DNA of 13,970 bases from Methanomicrobiales archaeon (GCA_012521035.1 JAAYND010000049.1:1-13970); one strand, 5' to 3'; positions 7,315 through 13,970 are shown, counted from the stretch's first letter. Program-made: numbers and translations. The notes: generated by a model from the letters alone, not told the origin.

Positions 7315-8439
7315 ATGACCCTGCCCGGCCTGATATCGCCATCGTGCATCTATGCTTGCACCCGATTTCGCATACGCAGGACAAAACTCCTCTCACGTGA
7401 GGATTACCGCCGGATCATGAAGATGGGCATACCGGGTATCATCACCTACGTCGGGCGGCGGGAGGACTATCAGGAGATCATGGAACTGACACCCGACTAC
7501 TCCGGTGCACGGCTCGTCGAGGAGGCCGCGAACCGTAACCTGGCGCGGTCGTTCCGGCATGCCATGACTATCGTTCCCCGGGATCTGCATACCCTGGCCG
7601 GTGAGTACCTCGCCCGGTGGGATATTGCAAACATCATGGCAATCCTCCGGGGCACGTTCTTTAATATCCCCCGGGAGCAGGTTCGCGATCTCCTGGTTCC
7701 TGCGGGTGAACTCGATAGATCCCTCCTCAATCACCTTCTGAGCCTTACGACCTGTCGTGAGGCGCTGGATGCCCTTGAAGGGTGGCGACTCTCTCCGATC
7801 CTGGAGAGATACTACCAGACCTGTGGTGACCCCGGTGTATTTGCCAGGATGGAGAACGATCTCTACATGAGCTATTATGCGGGGCTGCTCGGCCTTGTCG
7901 CGTCAGGGTATAGTGGGTGCAGGGAACTGTTCACCTACCTCCGGTTCGAGATTGATATCACCAATATGAAAAATCTCCTCCGCCTCCGTTGCGGTGAAGA
8001 GGGATGCGACATCGCGACAATCGATCAGACCATGATCCCGGGCGGCCGCATCCCAATCAACCTCTTCCGGCGACTCTACCACTCCGGGACAGAGGAGGAG
8101 TTCACGAGCATCTTTCTGCAGACCGATATCGTTCCAATCCTCGCCCGGGCGGTGCGTGAATTCAGGCAAGAGCCGGGTTTTTCCAGCAGCGACGCTGCCG
8201 AACTTGTCTGGCAGCGGTGGCACAAACACCTGCTCCCTGCTCACGAGATAGAGATAGCGATCACCCGCATCAGGCTCGGGGAACTTGAGGGGCTCTCCCG
8301 CCGCTACCCGTTCTCGATCCTGCCGATGCTCGCCTACCTGGAGCGGAAACGCTACGAAGTCGCAAACCTGCGAGCAATCGCCCGGGGAAAAGCATTCGAC
8401 CTTCCATCCGAGAGGATATGGCAGTACATCGTCATATAG
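7315..8439 (+). CDS. atpC: A-type (V-type) ATP synthase subunit C
   Basis: Subunit C is the funnel-shaped socket that couples the central stalk (D/F) to the membrane c-ring; it is homologous to subunit d of V-ATPases. The 374-residue, mostly helical sequence has the family signature regions: YACTRFRIRRTKLLSREDY near the N-terminus (15-33), LARSFRHAMTIVPRDLHTLA, the RWDIANIMAILRGTFFNIP block and its repeat, LRFEIDITNMKNLLRLR, and the C-terminal EIEIAITRIRLGELEGLSRR. The start ATG 7315 is the first possible one near the family start; codons 1-12 (MTLPGLISPSCI) are not obviously conserved. It lacks a Shine-Dalgarno sequence and follows a well-placed TATA-like box. atpD follows 10 nt downstream. 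No other ATP synthase gene is present, which is unusual because these genes normally lie in one operon. It could be a second copy or part of a split operon. Confidence 0.9.
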   Translation: MTLPGLISPSCIYACTRFRIRRTKLLSREDYRRIMKMGIPGIITYVGRREDYQEIMELTPDYSGARLVEEAANRNLARSFRHAMTIVPRDLHTLAGEYLARWDIANIMAILRGTFFNIPREQVRDLLVPAGELDRSLLNHLLSLTTCREALDALEGWRLSPILERYYQTCGDPGVFARMENDLYMSYYAGLLGLVASGYSGCRELFTYLRFEIDITNMKNLLRLRCGEEGCDIATIDQTMIPGGRIPINLFRRLYHSGTEEEFTSIFLQTDIVPILARAVREFRQEPGFSSSDAAELVWQRWHKHLLPAHEIEIAITRIRLGELEGLSRRYPFSILPMLAYLERKRYEVANLRAIARGKAFDLPSERIWQYIVI

Positions 8440-8449
8440 GAGAGATACC

Positions 8450-9085
8450 ATGCCTTCCAGTGAGATCAAACCAACCCGATCGGGCCTGCTGATCATCCGA
8501 CGGCGGATGGCGCTCGCAGAGCGGATACACCGGATCCTGAAGATGAAACTCGATGGCATGATGCTTGAACTCATCAAACTCACCGATCAGGCCGCACGAG
8601 AGCGCAGAGTTCTCGAGGAGAAATACGCTCGCGCCCAGGAGATGGCGGCCATCGCTACCATGATGGAGGGGGCAACCGGGGTGCTCCTTGCAGCGCTCTC
8701 CGTTGAGATCTCCCCGACCTACACGGTAGATCACAGGAACATCTTTGGCGTGCACCTCCCTACCCTGGAACCTGTTATGGTGAAGAAGACGCTCATCCAG
8801 CGTGGCTATGGTATCCTCGCAACATCATCCGTCATCGATGATGCCGCCGACGCCTATGAAGACCTCATCTCTCAGGTCATCACAAGCGCTGAACTCGAAG
8901 GAGGGATCGTACAGCTGCTTGACGATATCGAGCGGACCCGCCGGCGCGTGAACGCTCTTGAGTTCAAGGTCATACCGGAACTCACTGACCTCCGCCGGTT
9001 TATCGAGTTCCAGCGTGATGAGATGGAACGGCAGGATGCGGTACGGCTCCGGCGGATCAAAAAGATAAAGGCAAAAAAGGGGTAG
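8450..9085 (+). CDS. atpD: A-type (V-type) ATP synthase subunit D
   Basis: Subunit D is the long coiled-coil rotor shaft inside the A3B3 head, the counterpart of gamma in F-type enzymes. The 211 residues are the usual length. The N-terminal helix starts IKPTRSGLLIIRRRMALAER, matching the family pattern of a Pro-Thr-(Arg/Lys)-xx-Leu start followed by a long helix. The middle carries the globular part (NIFGVHLPTLEP), and the long C-terminal helix (RRRVNALEFKVIPELTDLRR) ends in a basic tail, RRIKKIKAKKG. The start ATG 8450 is supported by AGGAGAG at 8438-8444, which overlaps the atpC stop. C and D touch each other in the assembled enzyme, so the pair is a physical module, but F, A, B, E, H, I and K are absent here. 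Confidence 0.93.
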   Translation: MPSSEIKPTRSGLLIIRRRMALAERIHRILKMKLDGMMLELIKLTDQAARERRVLEEKYARAQEMAAIATMMEGATGVLLAALSVEISPTYTVDHRNIFGVHLPTLEPVMVKKTLIQRGYGILATSSVIDDAADAYEDLISQVITSAELEGGIVQLLDDIERTRRRVNALEFKVIPELTDLRRFIEFQRDEMERQDAVRLRRIKKIKAKKG

Positions 9086-9109
9086 CAGGCTGACCCTTCA
9101 CATGCTCTG

Positions 9110-9127
9110 CCCTCCCGCGCGGGAGGG
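9110..9127. terminator. 18-bp perfect GC-rich palindrome between atpD and cmk
   Basis: CCCTCCCGCGCGGGAGGG is a perfect palindrome placed in the 55-bp gap between the convergent ends of atpD (9085) and cmk (9141). As RNA it could form a stem of about seven base pairs in either direction. There is no T-run after it on either strand, so it is not a classic terminator. It may mark or protect both 3' ends, and the function is uncertain. Confidence 0.5.
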
Positions 9128-9140
9128 AGACGGCCCCGGA

Positions 9141-9692
9141 TCAGCGCTCCTGGAGGACTTTTCTCTGCTGCTGAAAACAGGTTATTGCCACATCAACGAT
9201 CGCGCCGAGGGCATCAACGCCGAAGGTCTCTGACGAGAGCACGAGGTCATACGACGAGAGATCGTTTATGTCGATATCGTAGTAGTTCCGGTAGCGGGTG
9301 ACCTCCGAGTGCTGCCGGCCTCTCGTGTAGGCGAGTGCCTCTTCCTCGCTCATCTCATCCCTTCCAGCGATCCGCTTTGCCCGGCATTCAAGCGATGCCG
9401 CAAGCCAGATCCGGAGATCGGCGTTTGCGATCATCCGGCCCGAGAGTCTCCCCTCGACGACGATCGAATCCGAAGTCTCCCCGATCTCTTTCTGCCTCTC
9501 ATCGATCATCCGGTCGACGGAAGGATCGCTCTCCGCGAGTCGACCGAACTCTGCAAGGTCCATGCTGTGCTCCCGGGCAAGCCTGCGGAAGACCTCTCCT
9601 GCTGATATGAACTCAAGTCCGTACTTTGCGGCGATGTAGCGGGCAAGCGACGTTGTGCCGCTCCCCGGCGGGCCGCTGACGGTTATCCGCAT
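9141..9692 (-). CDS. cmk: Cytidylate kinase, archaeal type
   Basis: Transfers a phosphate from ATP to CMP or dCMP in pyrimidine nucleotide salvage. It is a compact P-loop kinase of 183 residues, the size usual for archaeal Cmk. The P-loop is GPPGSGTTS at residues 7-15: the lysine position of Walker A (GK[ST]) holds Thr13, which I recall as typical of archaeal Cmk. Next come YGLEFISAGEVFRRLA (substrate region), the VEGRLSG strand and the lid region RIAGRDEMSEEEA with arginines, then YRNYYDIDIND. Its ATG shares one base with the stop of the DUF106 gene (TGATG), so translation is coupled. It is the last gene of adkA-DUF106-cmk. Confidence 0.93.
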   Translation of the reverse strand: MRITVSGPPGSGTTSLARYIAAKYGLEFISAGEVFRRLAREHSMDLAEFGRLAESDPSVDRMIDERQKEIGETSDSIVVEGRLSGRMIANADLRIWLAASLECRAKRIAGRDEMSEEEALAYTRGRQHSEVTRYRNYYDIDINDLSSYDLVLSSETFGVDALGAIVDVAITCFQQQRKVLQER

Positions 9693-10312
9693 CAGAGCCC
9701 CCCGATGTTGAGCGACTTCCTGATCACCTGGCTGATAGCGAGCGAGCAGATCATGTACCAGAAGATCCAGGCCGGCACGACCCAGAACGCAGTCCCCGAG
9801 AGGCTGACCGTTCCTATGAAGGGCATCACAATACCGCTTGCGATCGTGATCGATTCCCCAACCGGCGGTAGCCGGAAGAGGAGCCAGAAGAAGATCGGCA
9901 CCGTCAGTATGAGGATGATCGCCATGGGCGTGAACTGTTGCTTTGAGAGATCGAGCTGATCCTGCATCATCCGTTCCTGCCTCCCCTGGAGCTTCTTGAT
10001 CCGCTTCTCATCCCCGGAGAGCTGGGCTTCCCGGAACTCTTTCTGAAAGACCCGTGCTTTCGTCTGGACCTCCTGCATCTTATCGTAGTCGATCGTGTAC
10101 TTCTGGACGAGCGATGAGTACAGACCGGTGATGCTTGAGAGGATCAGGATCATAACAAAGAACGGCACGCCGAGGATGTCGATGAACGGCCCGAGTATCA
10201 TGTTCATCGCTGAACCGACTGTCTCCCGTACCCCCCCGATGCTGTATGAGAGGAAGACCAGCATGGTAAAGAGAAGTGCGATCGTCGGGCCGTGTTTCTT
10301 CAGATCTACCAT
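9692..10312 (-). CDS. DUF106 membrane protein, YidC/Oxa1/EMC3-like insertase family
   Basis: The archaeal DUF106 family is part of the YidC/Oxa1/Alb3/Get1-EMC3-TMCO1 superfamily that helps insert membrane proteins. The 206 residues show hydrophobic segments at about 8-27, 39-69, 127-148 and 176-197. A charged coiled-coil (about 75-125, KMQEVQTKARVFQKEFREAQ onward) lies between the second and third. That cytosolic coiled coil between membrane segments is typical of the superfamily and is thought to contact the ribosome or ribosome-bound chain. Context agrees: it sits downstream of secY and between two kinases. The start ATG 10312 follows GAGGT, which overlaps the adkA stop; the gap to adkA is 7 nt. 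The exact role in this organism is inferred. Confidence 0.88.
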   Translation of the reverse strand: MVDLKKHGPTIALLFTMLVFLSYSIGGVRETVGSAMNMILGPFIDILGVPFFVMILILSSITGLYSSLVQKYTIDYDKMQEVQTKARVFQKEFREAQLSGDEKRIKKLQGRQERMMQDQLDLSKQQFTPMAIILILTVPIFFWLLFRLPPVGESITIASGIVMPFIGTVSLSGTAFWVVPAWIFWYMICSLAISQVIRKSLNIGGL

Positions 10313-10319
10313 TGTCAGG

Positions 10320-10895
10320 TTACCTCAGGACATCCACCAGGTCATCGATGGCCCGTTCGAGCAGGAAGTCGTTGTTCCCGACGATCTTGATGGTGCATCC
10401 GGTATACATAGCATACGCTGCGGCGATCGCGCGGTTAAATTCCTGGTGTCCGGCGATCGCGCGGGCTCCCTCCATGTCGCGGACCCTTGAAGCATCGCCG
10501 AGCCGGCGCATCAGGATCTGGTCAGGGTCTGTCTCCACCAGCACGACAACGTCGGGCATAAGCTCGCGGAGCACCCATTCGGGCAGCCCTGCCAGGAACC
10601 CGGCCGGGGTGCTGACGCTGCTGTGGGTATCGATGATGATATTCGCATCAGCGCTCATGGCGGCGATCTCTGAAGCGGCTGCCTGCTGGAGGCGCTTCTG
10701 TTCATCTTTTCCGAGTTTGCGCATCTCATCGCGATCCGAGACCAGGTTCTCTTTGCAGGCTACATCGAACATGCATGAACCGAAGTTGACAGTCCGGTAG
10801 GTGATGCCCTCGGCCGCCAGTCTCTCCATCGCACCGTTGATGACGGTGGTCTTCCCGACACCGGGAACCCCTGTCACGACGACTTTCTTCCCCAT
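10320..10895 (-). CDS. adkA: Archaeal adenylate kinase AdkA
   Basis: Interconverts ATP + AMP and 2 ADP. The 191-residue length fits the archaeal AdkA family (about 192), which differs from bacterial Adk. The P-loop is GVPGVGKTT at residues 9-17, at the start of MGKKVVVTGVPGVGKTTVIN. DTHSS and the GDASRVRDMEGAR stretch represent the later core and lid. I chose ATG 10895 because GAGAGTGAT lies a few bases upstream and MGKKVVVTG matches the family start. ATG 10910 (adding MRVID) is in frame and could be used if the mRNA is leaderless. It opens the adkA-DUF106-cmk unit, 170 bases from secY, beyond a stop signal. Confidence 0.95.
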   Translation of the reverse strand: MGKKVVVTGVPGVGKTTVINGAMERLAAEGITYRTVNFGSCMFDVACKENLVSDRDEMRKLGKDEQKRLQQAAASEIAAMSADANIIIDTHSSVSTPAGFLAGLPEWVLRELMPDVVVLVETDPDQILMRRLGDASRVRDMEGARAIAGHQEFNRAIAAAYAMYTGCTIKIVGNNDFLLERAIDDLVDVLR

Positions 10896-10929
10896 ATCTA
10901 TCACTCTCATTAGAAGTATAGTTCAATGT

Positions 10930-10938
10930 AAAATAAAT
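10930..10938 (-). promoter_or_regulatory. TATA-like box of adkA-DUF106-cmk
   Basis: On the minus strand this reads ATTTATTTT, centred about 27 bases before a transcription start near 10907. That start would fall at the upstream adkA ATG (10910) or give a short leader with the Shine-Dalgarno sequence for ATG 10895. With the stop signal after secY, it suggests that adkA is transcribed separately. Prediction from composition and spacing. Confidence 0.45.
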
Positions 10939-11022
10939 CCCTGCTCAGAAGAGTAATTCCTTTCGGAATCGCCCCGGCGGATCCAGGCGGTCGGCCCCGG
11001 AGCGTGTTGAGGTTATTATCCT

Positions 11023-11071
11023 GGAATGAGCAGGATCAAAAGCGAAAAAGGAGAGCCTTCTGGCTCATTCC
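11023..11071 (-). terminator. Stop signal after secY: hairpins plus T-rich tract
   Basis: Read on the minus strand, GAGCC-AGAA-GGCTC (11066-11053) forms a five-pair hairpin at the secY stop codon. It is followed by TCCTTTTTCGCTTTT (down to 11038). A second inverted repeat, GGAATGAGC (11071-11063) with GCTCATTCC (11031-11023), encloses that hairpin and the T-tract, so two folds compete. T-rich stretches terminate archaeal RNA polymerase, so this probably ends much of the ribosomal-protein operon transcript. Confidence 0.6.
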
Positions 11072-12498
11072 CTTCCGAAGAACGACCGCATGAACGGGTA
11101 CATCTCCATGATCTGCTGGCTTGCGATCTCCTCGTAGAGCCGGTAGGTGATACTCACCGCCAGCAGCAGTCCTGTTCCGCCGACCGCGCCGATAACACCG
11201 AAGAGGTTCGCGACGACCGAGAGTATCCCGATGAACGCACCACCGATGATGGTGATCCTCGGTATGTAGCGGTCGAGGTACCTCTCGAGCACCTGGACGT
11301 TCCGGCGGTAGCCGGGGATGTGCATGCCACTCCTCTGGATCTGCCGGGCCACGTCTTTTGAGTCGAGGCCCGCGGTCTTGACCCAGAAGAGCGCGAAGAG
11401 CGCGCCTCCAAGTACCATGACCGTTATATCGATCCCCATCCGGAGCATGACCTCCCAGGGAGCATGCCCGAGATCGGTGAGCCACCACATCCAGTCCTGG
11501 GGGCTGTTGATCGGTGCGATGTACCACATGAGACCATTGATCGGTTGCTGTCCCTGGTACTCGCCAAAGATCGTGACTCCGGCGTTTGAGAGGAGCATCC
11601 CGATCATCTGGATGTTTGCCTGAAGCACCCGGACAAGGATCATCGGCAGGACACTTGCATAGATGAGCTTCACCGGGAAGCGTGCCCGGGCTCCGCGGAC
11701 TGCGGTATGCGCAAGCGGGATCTCGATACGGGTAGACTCCACGTAGACGATCACCAGGAATATGATGATCGTCGTGATGAGAGCGAGCATATCCGTCCCG
11801 AAGTATTCGAGGAAACTTGCTCCTGACGTCCCGATGGCGATCAGTCGCGGGAAGAACCCGATCGGGAAAGGATCGGTGCCCGACTGCCAGTTCAGGAAGC
11901 CGTTCACCATACCCTGGGAGACTCCTGCAACGATGAAGAGCCCCACGCCTGAACCGATTCCCCACTTGGTGACGACCTCGTCCATCAACACCACCAGAAG
12001 CCCGCCGATGCAGAGCTGGAGGAAGATCAGGAACGAGACCGCCAGCATGTTTCCGCCGAACAACTGTGCCGCGACCGATGGATCGGGCAGCATCAGACCG
12101 CTCGCGACCATGGGGAGCGCCTCGACGATGATCATCACAAAGATGAGCATCTTCTGCAGGCCCATGTACATGACCTGGCCGCGTGCTTCGCTTGTATCGA
12201 TCTGCAGGATTTCGGCACCCTTGAGCAGCTGCAGCACGATCGACGCGGTGACGATCGGCCCGATACCGAGATGCAGGAGCGAACCGCTCGCACCGGCAAG
12301 CAGGGCGCGCCATAGTCCGAATATATCCTGTGACTGCGGAGAGAGTCCAAAGATATCGATGTTTGTCAACGCGAAGTAGAGGAGCAGGATCGCAAGTGTC
12401 CACAACAGCTTATTCTTGAAGTGAACGTGCCCCTCAGGACTTCTGACTGCAGGCATCGCTGCAAGGATGGGTTCAAATCTATCCAGCAGATCTCCCAT
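11065..12498 (-). CDS. secY: Preprotein translocase subunit SecY (Sec61 alpha)
   Basis: Pore-forming subunit of the SecYEG/Sec61 translocon in the plasma membrane. The 477 residues carry about ten transmembrane helices. Recognisable parts are TM1 (about 30-46), IGPIVTASIVLQLLKG of TM2 (79-94), IGSGVGLFIVAGVSQ of TM5 (181-195), the TM6-TM7 loop VESTRIEIPLAHTAVRGARA (253-272), the TM8-TM9 loop IPGYRRNVQVLERYLDRYIP (394-413) with its basic ribosome-contact residues, and TM10 near GGTGLLLAVSITYRLYEE (440-457). The ATG at 12498 follows CCAGGTGA closely. It lies 22 nt after rpl15 in the archaeal order uL30-uL15-SecY, so it is made with ribosomal proteins and its level tracks ribosome production. 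A hairpin and T-rich tract follow its stop. Confidence 0.97.
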   Translation of the reverse strand: MGDLLDRFEPILAAMPAVRSPEGHVHFKNKLLWTLAILLLYFALTNIDIFGLSPQSQDIFGLWRALLAGASGSLLHLGIGPIVTASIVLQLLKGAEILQIDTSEARGQVMYMGLQKMLIFVMIIVEALPMVASGLMLPDPSVAAQLFGGNMLAVSFLIFLQLCIGGLLVVLMDEVVTKWGIGSGVGLFIVAGVSQGMVNGFLNWQSGTDPFPIGFFPRLIAIGTSGASFLEYFGTDMLALITTIIIFLVIVYVESTRIEIPLAHTAVRGARARFPVKLIYASVLPMILVRVLQANIQMIGMLLSNAGVTIFGEYQGQQPINGLMWYIAPINSPQDWMWWLTDLGHAPWEVMLRMGIDITVMVLGGALFALFWVKTAGLDSKDVARQIQRSGMHIPGYRRNVQVLERYLDRYIPRITIIGGAFIGILSVVANLFGVIGAVGGTGLLLAVSITYRLYEEIASQQIMEMYPFMRSFFGRE

Positions 12499-12520
12499 AT
12501 TTTCACCTGGAAAAAGAGAT

Positions 12521-12946
12521 TCAGACGGTCTTTACCTGACCGCCCATCTCCTCGATCTTTGTCCGGGCCCGTTCCGAGAACTCCCGGGCTGAGATACTCA
12601 GTTTGTGGGTAACTTTTCCGCTACCGAGCACTTTGTCAATACCAAGTTCAGTGGCGTCGAGAACGATATGATCGCCCTCCCGGGTGGCAAGCCCCTCCTG
12701 GAGTAGCGCCTCAGCCATCTGATCGATCGCCCCGATGTCAAGGGTGGAGACCGGTACGGAGGTTTTGCTGATAAAACCATGCTTACCGTTGGATATCTCA
12801 CCCTTCAGGTAGAAGTGGGAGAAGCGGTGGTCCCGCTGCCCGGCTCTACCCCGTCCACCCCTGTTTCCAGCACCACGCCGATTCTTATGCGTGCCGCCGC
12901 CGCAGGTCCGTGAGCCTCTGTATTTTGATCGCTTGTTTGTGGGCAT
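12521..12946 (-). CDS. rpl15: Large-subunit ribosomal protein uL15
   Basis: Binds 23S rRNA in the large subunit. The 141 residues start MPTNKRSKYRGSRTCGGGTH and continue with the very basic, glycine-rich extension KNRRGAGNRGGRGRAGQRDH that threads into rRNA, then a globular C-terminal domain (about 60-141). I chose ATG 12946 because GAGGTGAG precedes it and MPTNKRSK matches the family start. A GTG at 12955, overlapping the rpl30 stop, would add three residues. It lies between rpl30 and secY, as in archaeal spc-type operons. Confidence 0.96.
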   Translation of the reverse strand: MPTNKRSKYRGSRTCGGGTHKNRRGAGNRGGRGRAGQRDHRFSHFYLKGEISNGKHGFISKTSVPVSTLDIGAIDQMAEALLQEGLATREGDHIVLDATELGIDKVLGSGKVTHKLSISAREFSERARTKIEEMGGQVKTV

Positions 12947-12951
12947 CCATC

Positions 12952-13413
12952 TCACCTCATCTTATAGAGGAGATCGTTGATCTCGGGGCCGTAGTAGCCG
13001 AGTGCTCCACCCTGTTGAAAGGTTCGTTTGATGGTTTTATAGCCCTTTCGAGGTGGGTGTAGCCGGAGAACCGGCTTGATCTCTGCCAGATCGCGGAGAC
13101 TTGCCTCCCCGCTACAGAGCGCTGCTGCAAATTCATCGATGTCGACATACGGAGTATGGGCACGGACGTAGTCGTCAGTCAGTCGCTCATCGCCGGTCAA
13201 TCTGCCACGGGTGCGCAGGAGGGTGGCCAGGATCTCCGGATCCACCTCGCCGTACGCCACATAGTCCTTCACCTTTCGGATCATGCCCAGGTACGCCGGG
13301 GTATCGGGCACGAGGACACAGTGGTTGATGTGGTGCAGACGGAGCATCTTCAGGGTATCCTTGATCTCGCGGTTGGTGTTGACTACACCGCGCACCTGCA
13401 CTACCGCGTACAT
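12952..13413 (-). CDS. rpl30: Large-subunit ribosomal protein uL30
   Basis: Archaeal/eukaryotic-type uL30 of 153 residues, much longer than the roughly 60-residue bacterial form. It begins MYAVVQVRGVVNTNREIKDT with the ferredoxin-like core, followed by MLRLHHINHCVLVPDTPAYL and the archaeal C-terminal extension. LHPPRKGYKTIKRTFQQGG is the typical basic region. Its ATG overlaps the rps5 stop (TGATG), with GGAGGGG upstream inside rps5. Translation is likely coupled to rps5 and rpl15. Confidence 0.96.
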   Translation of the reverse strand: MYAVVQVRGVVNTNREIKDTLKMLRLHHINHCVLVPDTPAYLGMIRKVKDYVAYGEVDPEILATLLRTRGRLTGDERLTDDYVRAHTPYVDIDEFAAALCSGEASLRDLAEIKPVLRLHPPRKGYKTIKRTFQQGGALGYYGPEINDLLYKMR

Positions 13414-13970
13414 CACTCTGCCCCTCCGATCCGAACGATGTTTGTCTGCCGAAGCGCCTCAAACGTCGCCTTGGCGTAGTTGATAGTCGTTCTGGTCTGC
13501 CCCCGGTTAAAGGCCCAGACATCCTTGATGCCTGCAAGTTGCAGGACTTTCTTCGGGACATCTCCGGTCACAAGGCCGATTCCCTGCGGTGCGGGTTTCA
13601 GTGTCACCCGGACACTGCCTGCCTTGCCGGTCACCTCGATCGGGATCGAGTGTCCGGTATCGCAACCGCACTCCCAGCTCCCGCATCCACGGTGGACCTT
13701 GATGATATTCAATTTTGCGTCTGCTATTGCTTTCTGAATGGCGTTTCCGACCTGTGCATCCTTTGCCTGACCAAACCCGACGTAGCCGTTCCGGTTACCG
13801 ACCACCACGACGGTGCGGAACTTCACACGGCGACCCGAGTCAGTCATCCGCTGGACCATGTTGATATCCAGCACCTCGTCCTCAAGGTCGGGCAGAAGGA
13901 GATCGACGATCTGGGGCTCCTTGATCGGTTTGCCGCTCGCGAGCACCTCATCAATACTGGTGATCTCGCC
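13413..13970 (-). CDS. rps5: Small-subunit ribosomal protein uS5, N-terminus outside window
   Basis: uS5 is a decoding-site protein that helps maintain translation accuracy. The frame is open to the window edge: residues GEITSIDEVLASGKPIKEPQ begin at base 13970, so roughly 25 N-terminal residues are probably missing. The visible 185 residues include the S5 double-stranded-RNA-binding fold (DSGRRVKFRTVVVVGNRNGY and following), the archaeal cysteine-containing segment GCGSWECGCDTGHS, and the C-terminal domain with APQGIGLVTGDVPKKVLQLA. A GTG at 13946 is internal and not the start. The stop overlaps the rpl30 ATG. It is the most upstream gene seen of the ribosomal-protein operon. Confidence 0.96.
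   Translation of the reverse strand, partial: GEITSIDEVLASGKPIKEPQIVDLLLPDLEDEVLDINMVQRMTDSGRRVKFRTVVVVGNRNGYVGFGQAKDAQVGNAIQKAIADAKLNIIKVHRGCGSWECGCDTGHSIPIEVTGKAGSVRVTLKPAPQGIGLVTGDVPKKVLQLAGIKDVWAFNRGQTRTTINYAKATFEALRQTNIVRIGGAE

Noticed and set aside
11036..12403. 455-codon frame on the same strand as secY, in another reading frame
   Set aside because: The product is dominated by Arg, His, Asp and Gly with no hydrophobic pattern, while the SecY frame is unmistakable.

Overview
This is a high-GC archaeal window carrying almost only translation, protein-export and energy genes. The gene families are euryarchaeal: a two-domain tRNA-splicing endonuclease, archaeal-type PheRS subunits, V/A-type ATP synthase subunits, an spc-operon tail running uS5-uL30-uL15-SecY, archaeal AdkA, a DUF106/YidC-like protein and archaeal Cmk. 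The overall flavour suggests a methanogen of the Methanomicrobiales, perhaps Methanoculleus-like. That placement is inference from protein style and base composition; there is no rRNA or methanogenesis gene in the window to confirm it.

Left part (1-863, minus strand): the N-terminal 287 residues of a secreted beta-propeller-like repeat protein, cut by the window edge. A 125-bp divergent gap (864-988) with a perfect 20-bp tandem duplication separates it from a plus-strand cluster, endA-trpS-pheS-pheT (989-6371). These four genes are spaced by +10, -1 and +1 nt, so they almost certainly form one tRNA-processing and aminoacylation operon. pheT runs 59 bp into the 3' end of the convergent hisF gene (minus strand).

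Middle part (6313-9085): hisF on the minus strand diverges from a two-gene unit, atpC-atpD, encoding A-type ATP synthase subunits C and D without the rest of the complex. The hisF/atpC gap holds a clear TATA-like box about 30 nt before the atpC start (suggesting a leaderless mRNA), a perfect 14-bp dyad overlapping that box, and an excellent Shine-Dalgarno sequence that points to an earlier GTG start for hisF.

Right part (9141-13970, all minus strand): read in transcription order, rps5 (N-terminus missing)-rpl30-rpl15-secY, then a hairpin/T-rich stop signal, then adkA-DUF106-cmk with its own TATA-like box. This is the 3' end of the archaeal spc ribosomal-protein operon. It supplies ribosomal proteins, the translocon pore, a second membrane-insertion factor and two nucleotide kinases. 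An 18-bp perfect palindrome lies between the convergent ends of atpD and cmk.

Most of the window is conserved housekeeping DNA, and I see no mobile element, CRISPR array, tRNA, defence system or clear horizontal transfer. I did not find an undescribed multi-gene system. The observations most worth checking are the isolated C-D ATP synthase pair, the dyad over its promoter, the hisF start, and the pheT/hisF antisense overlap.
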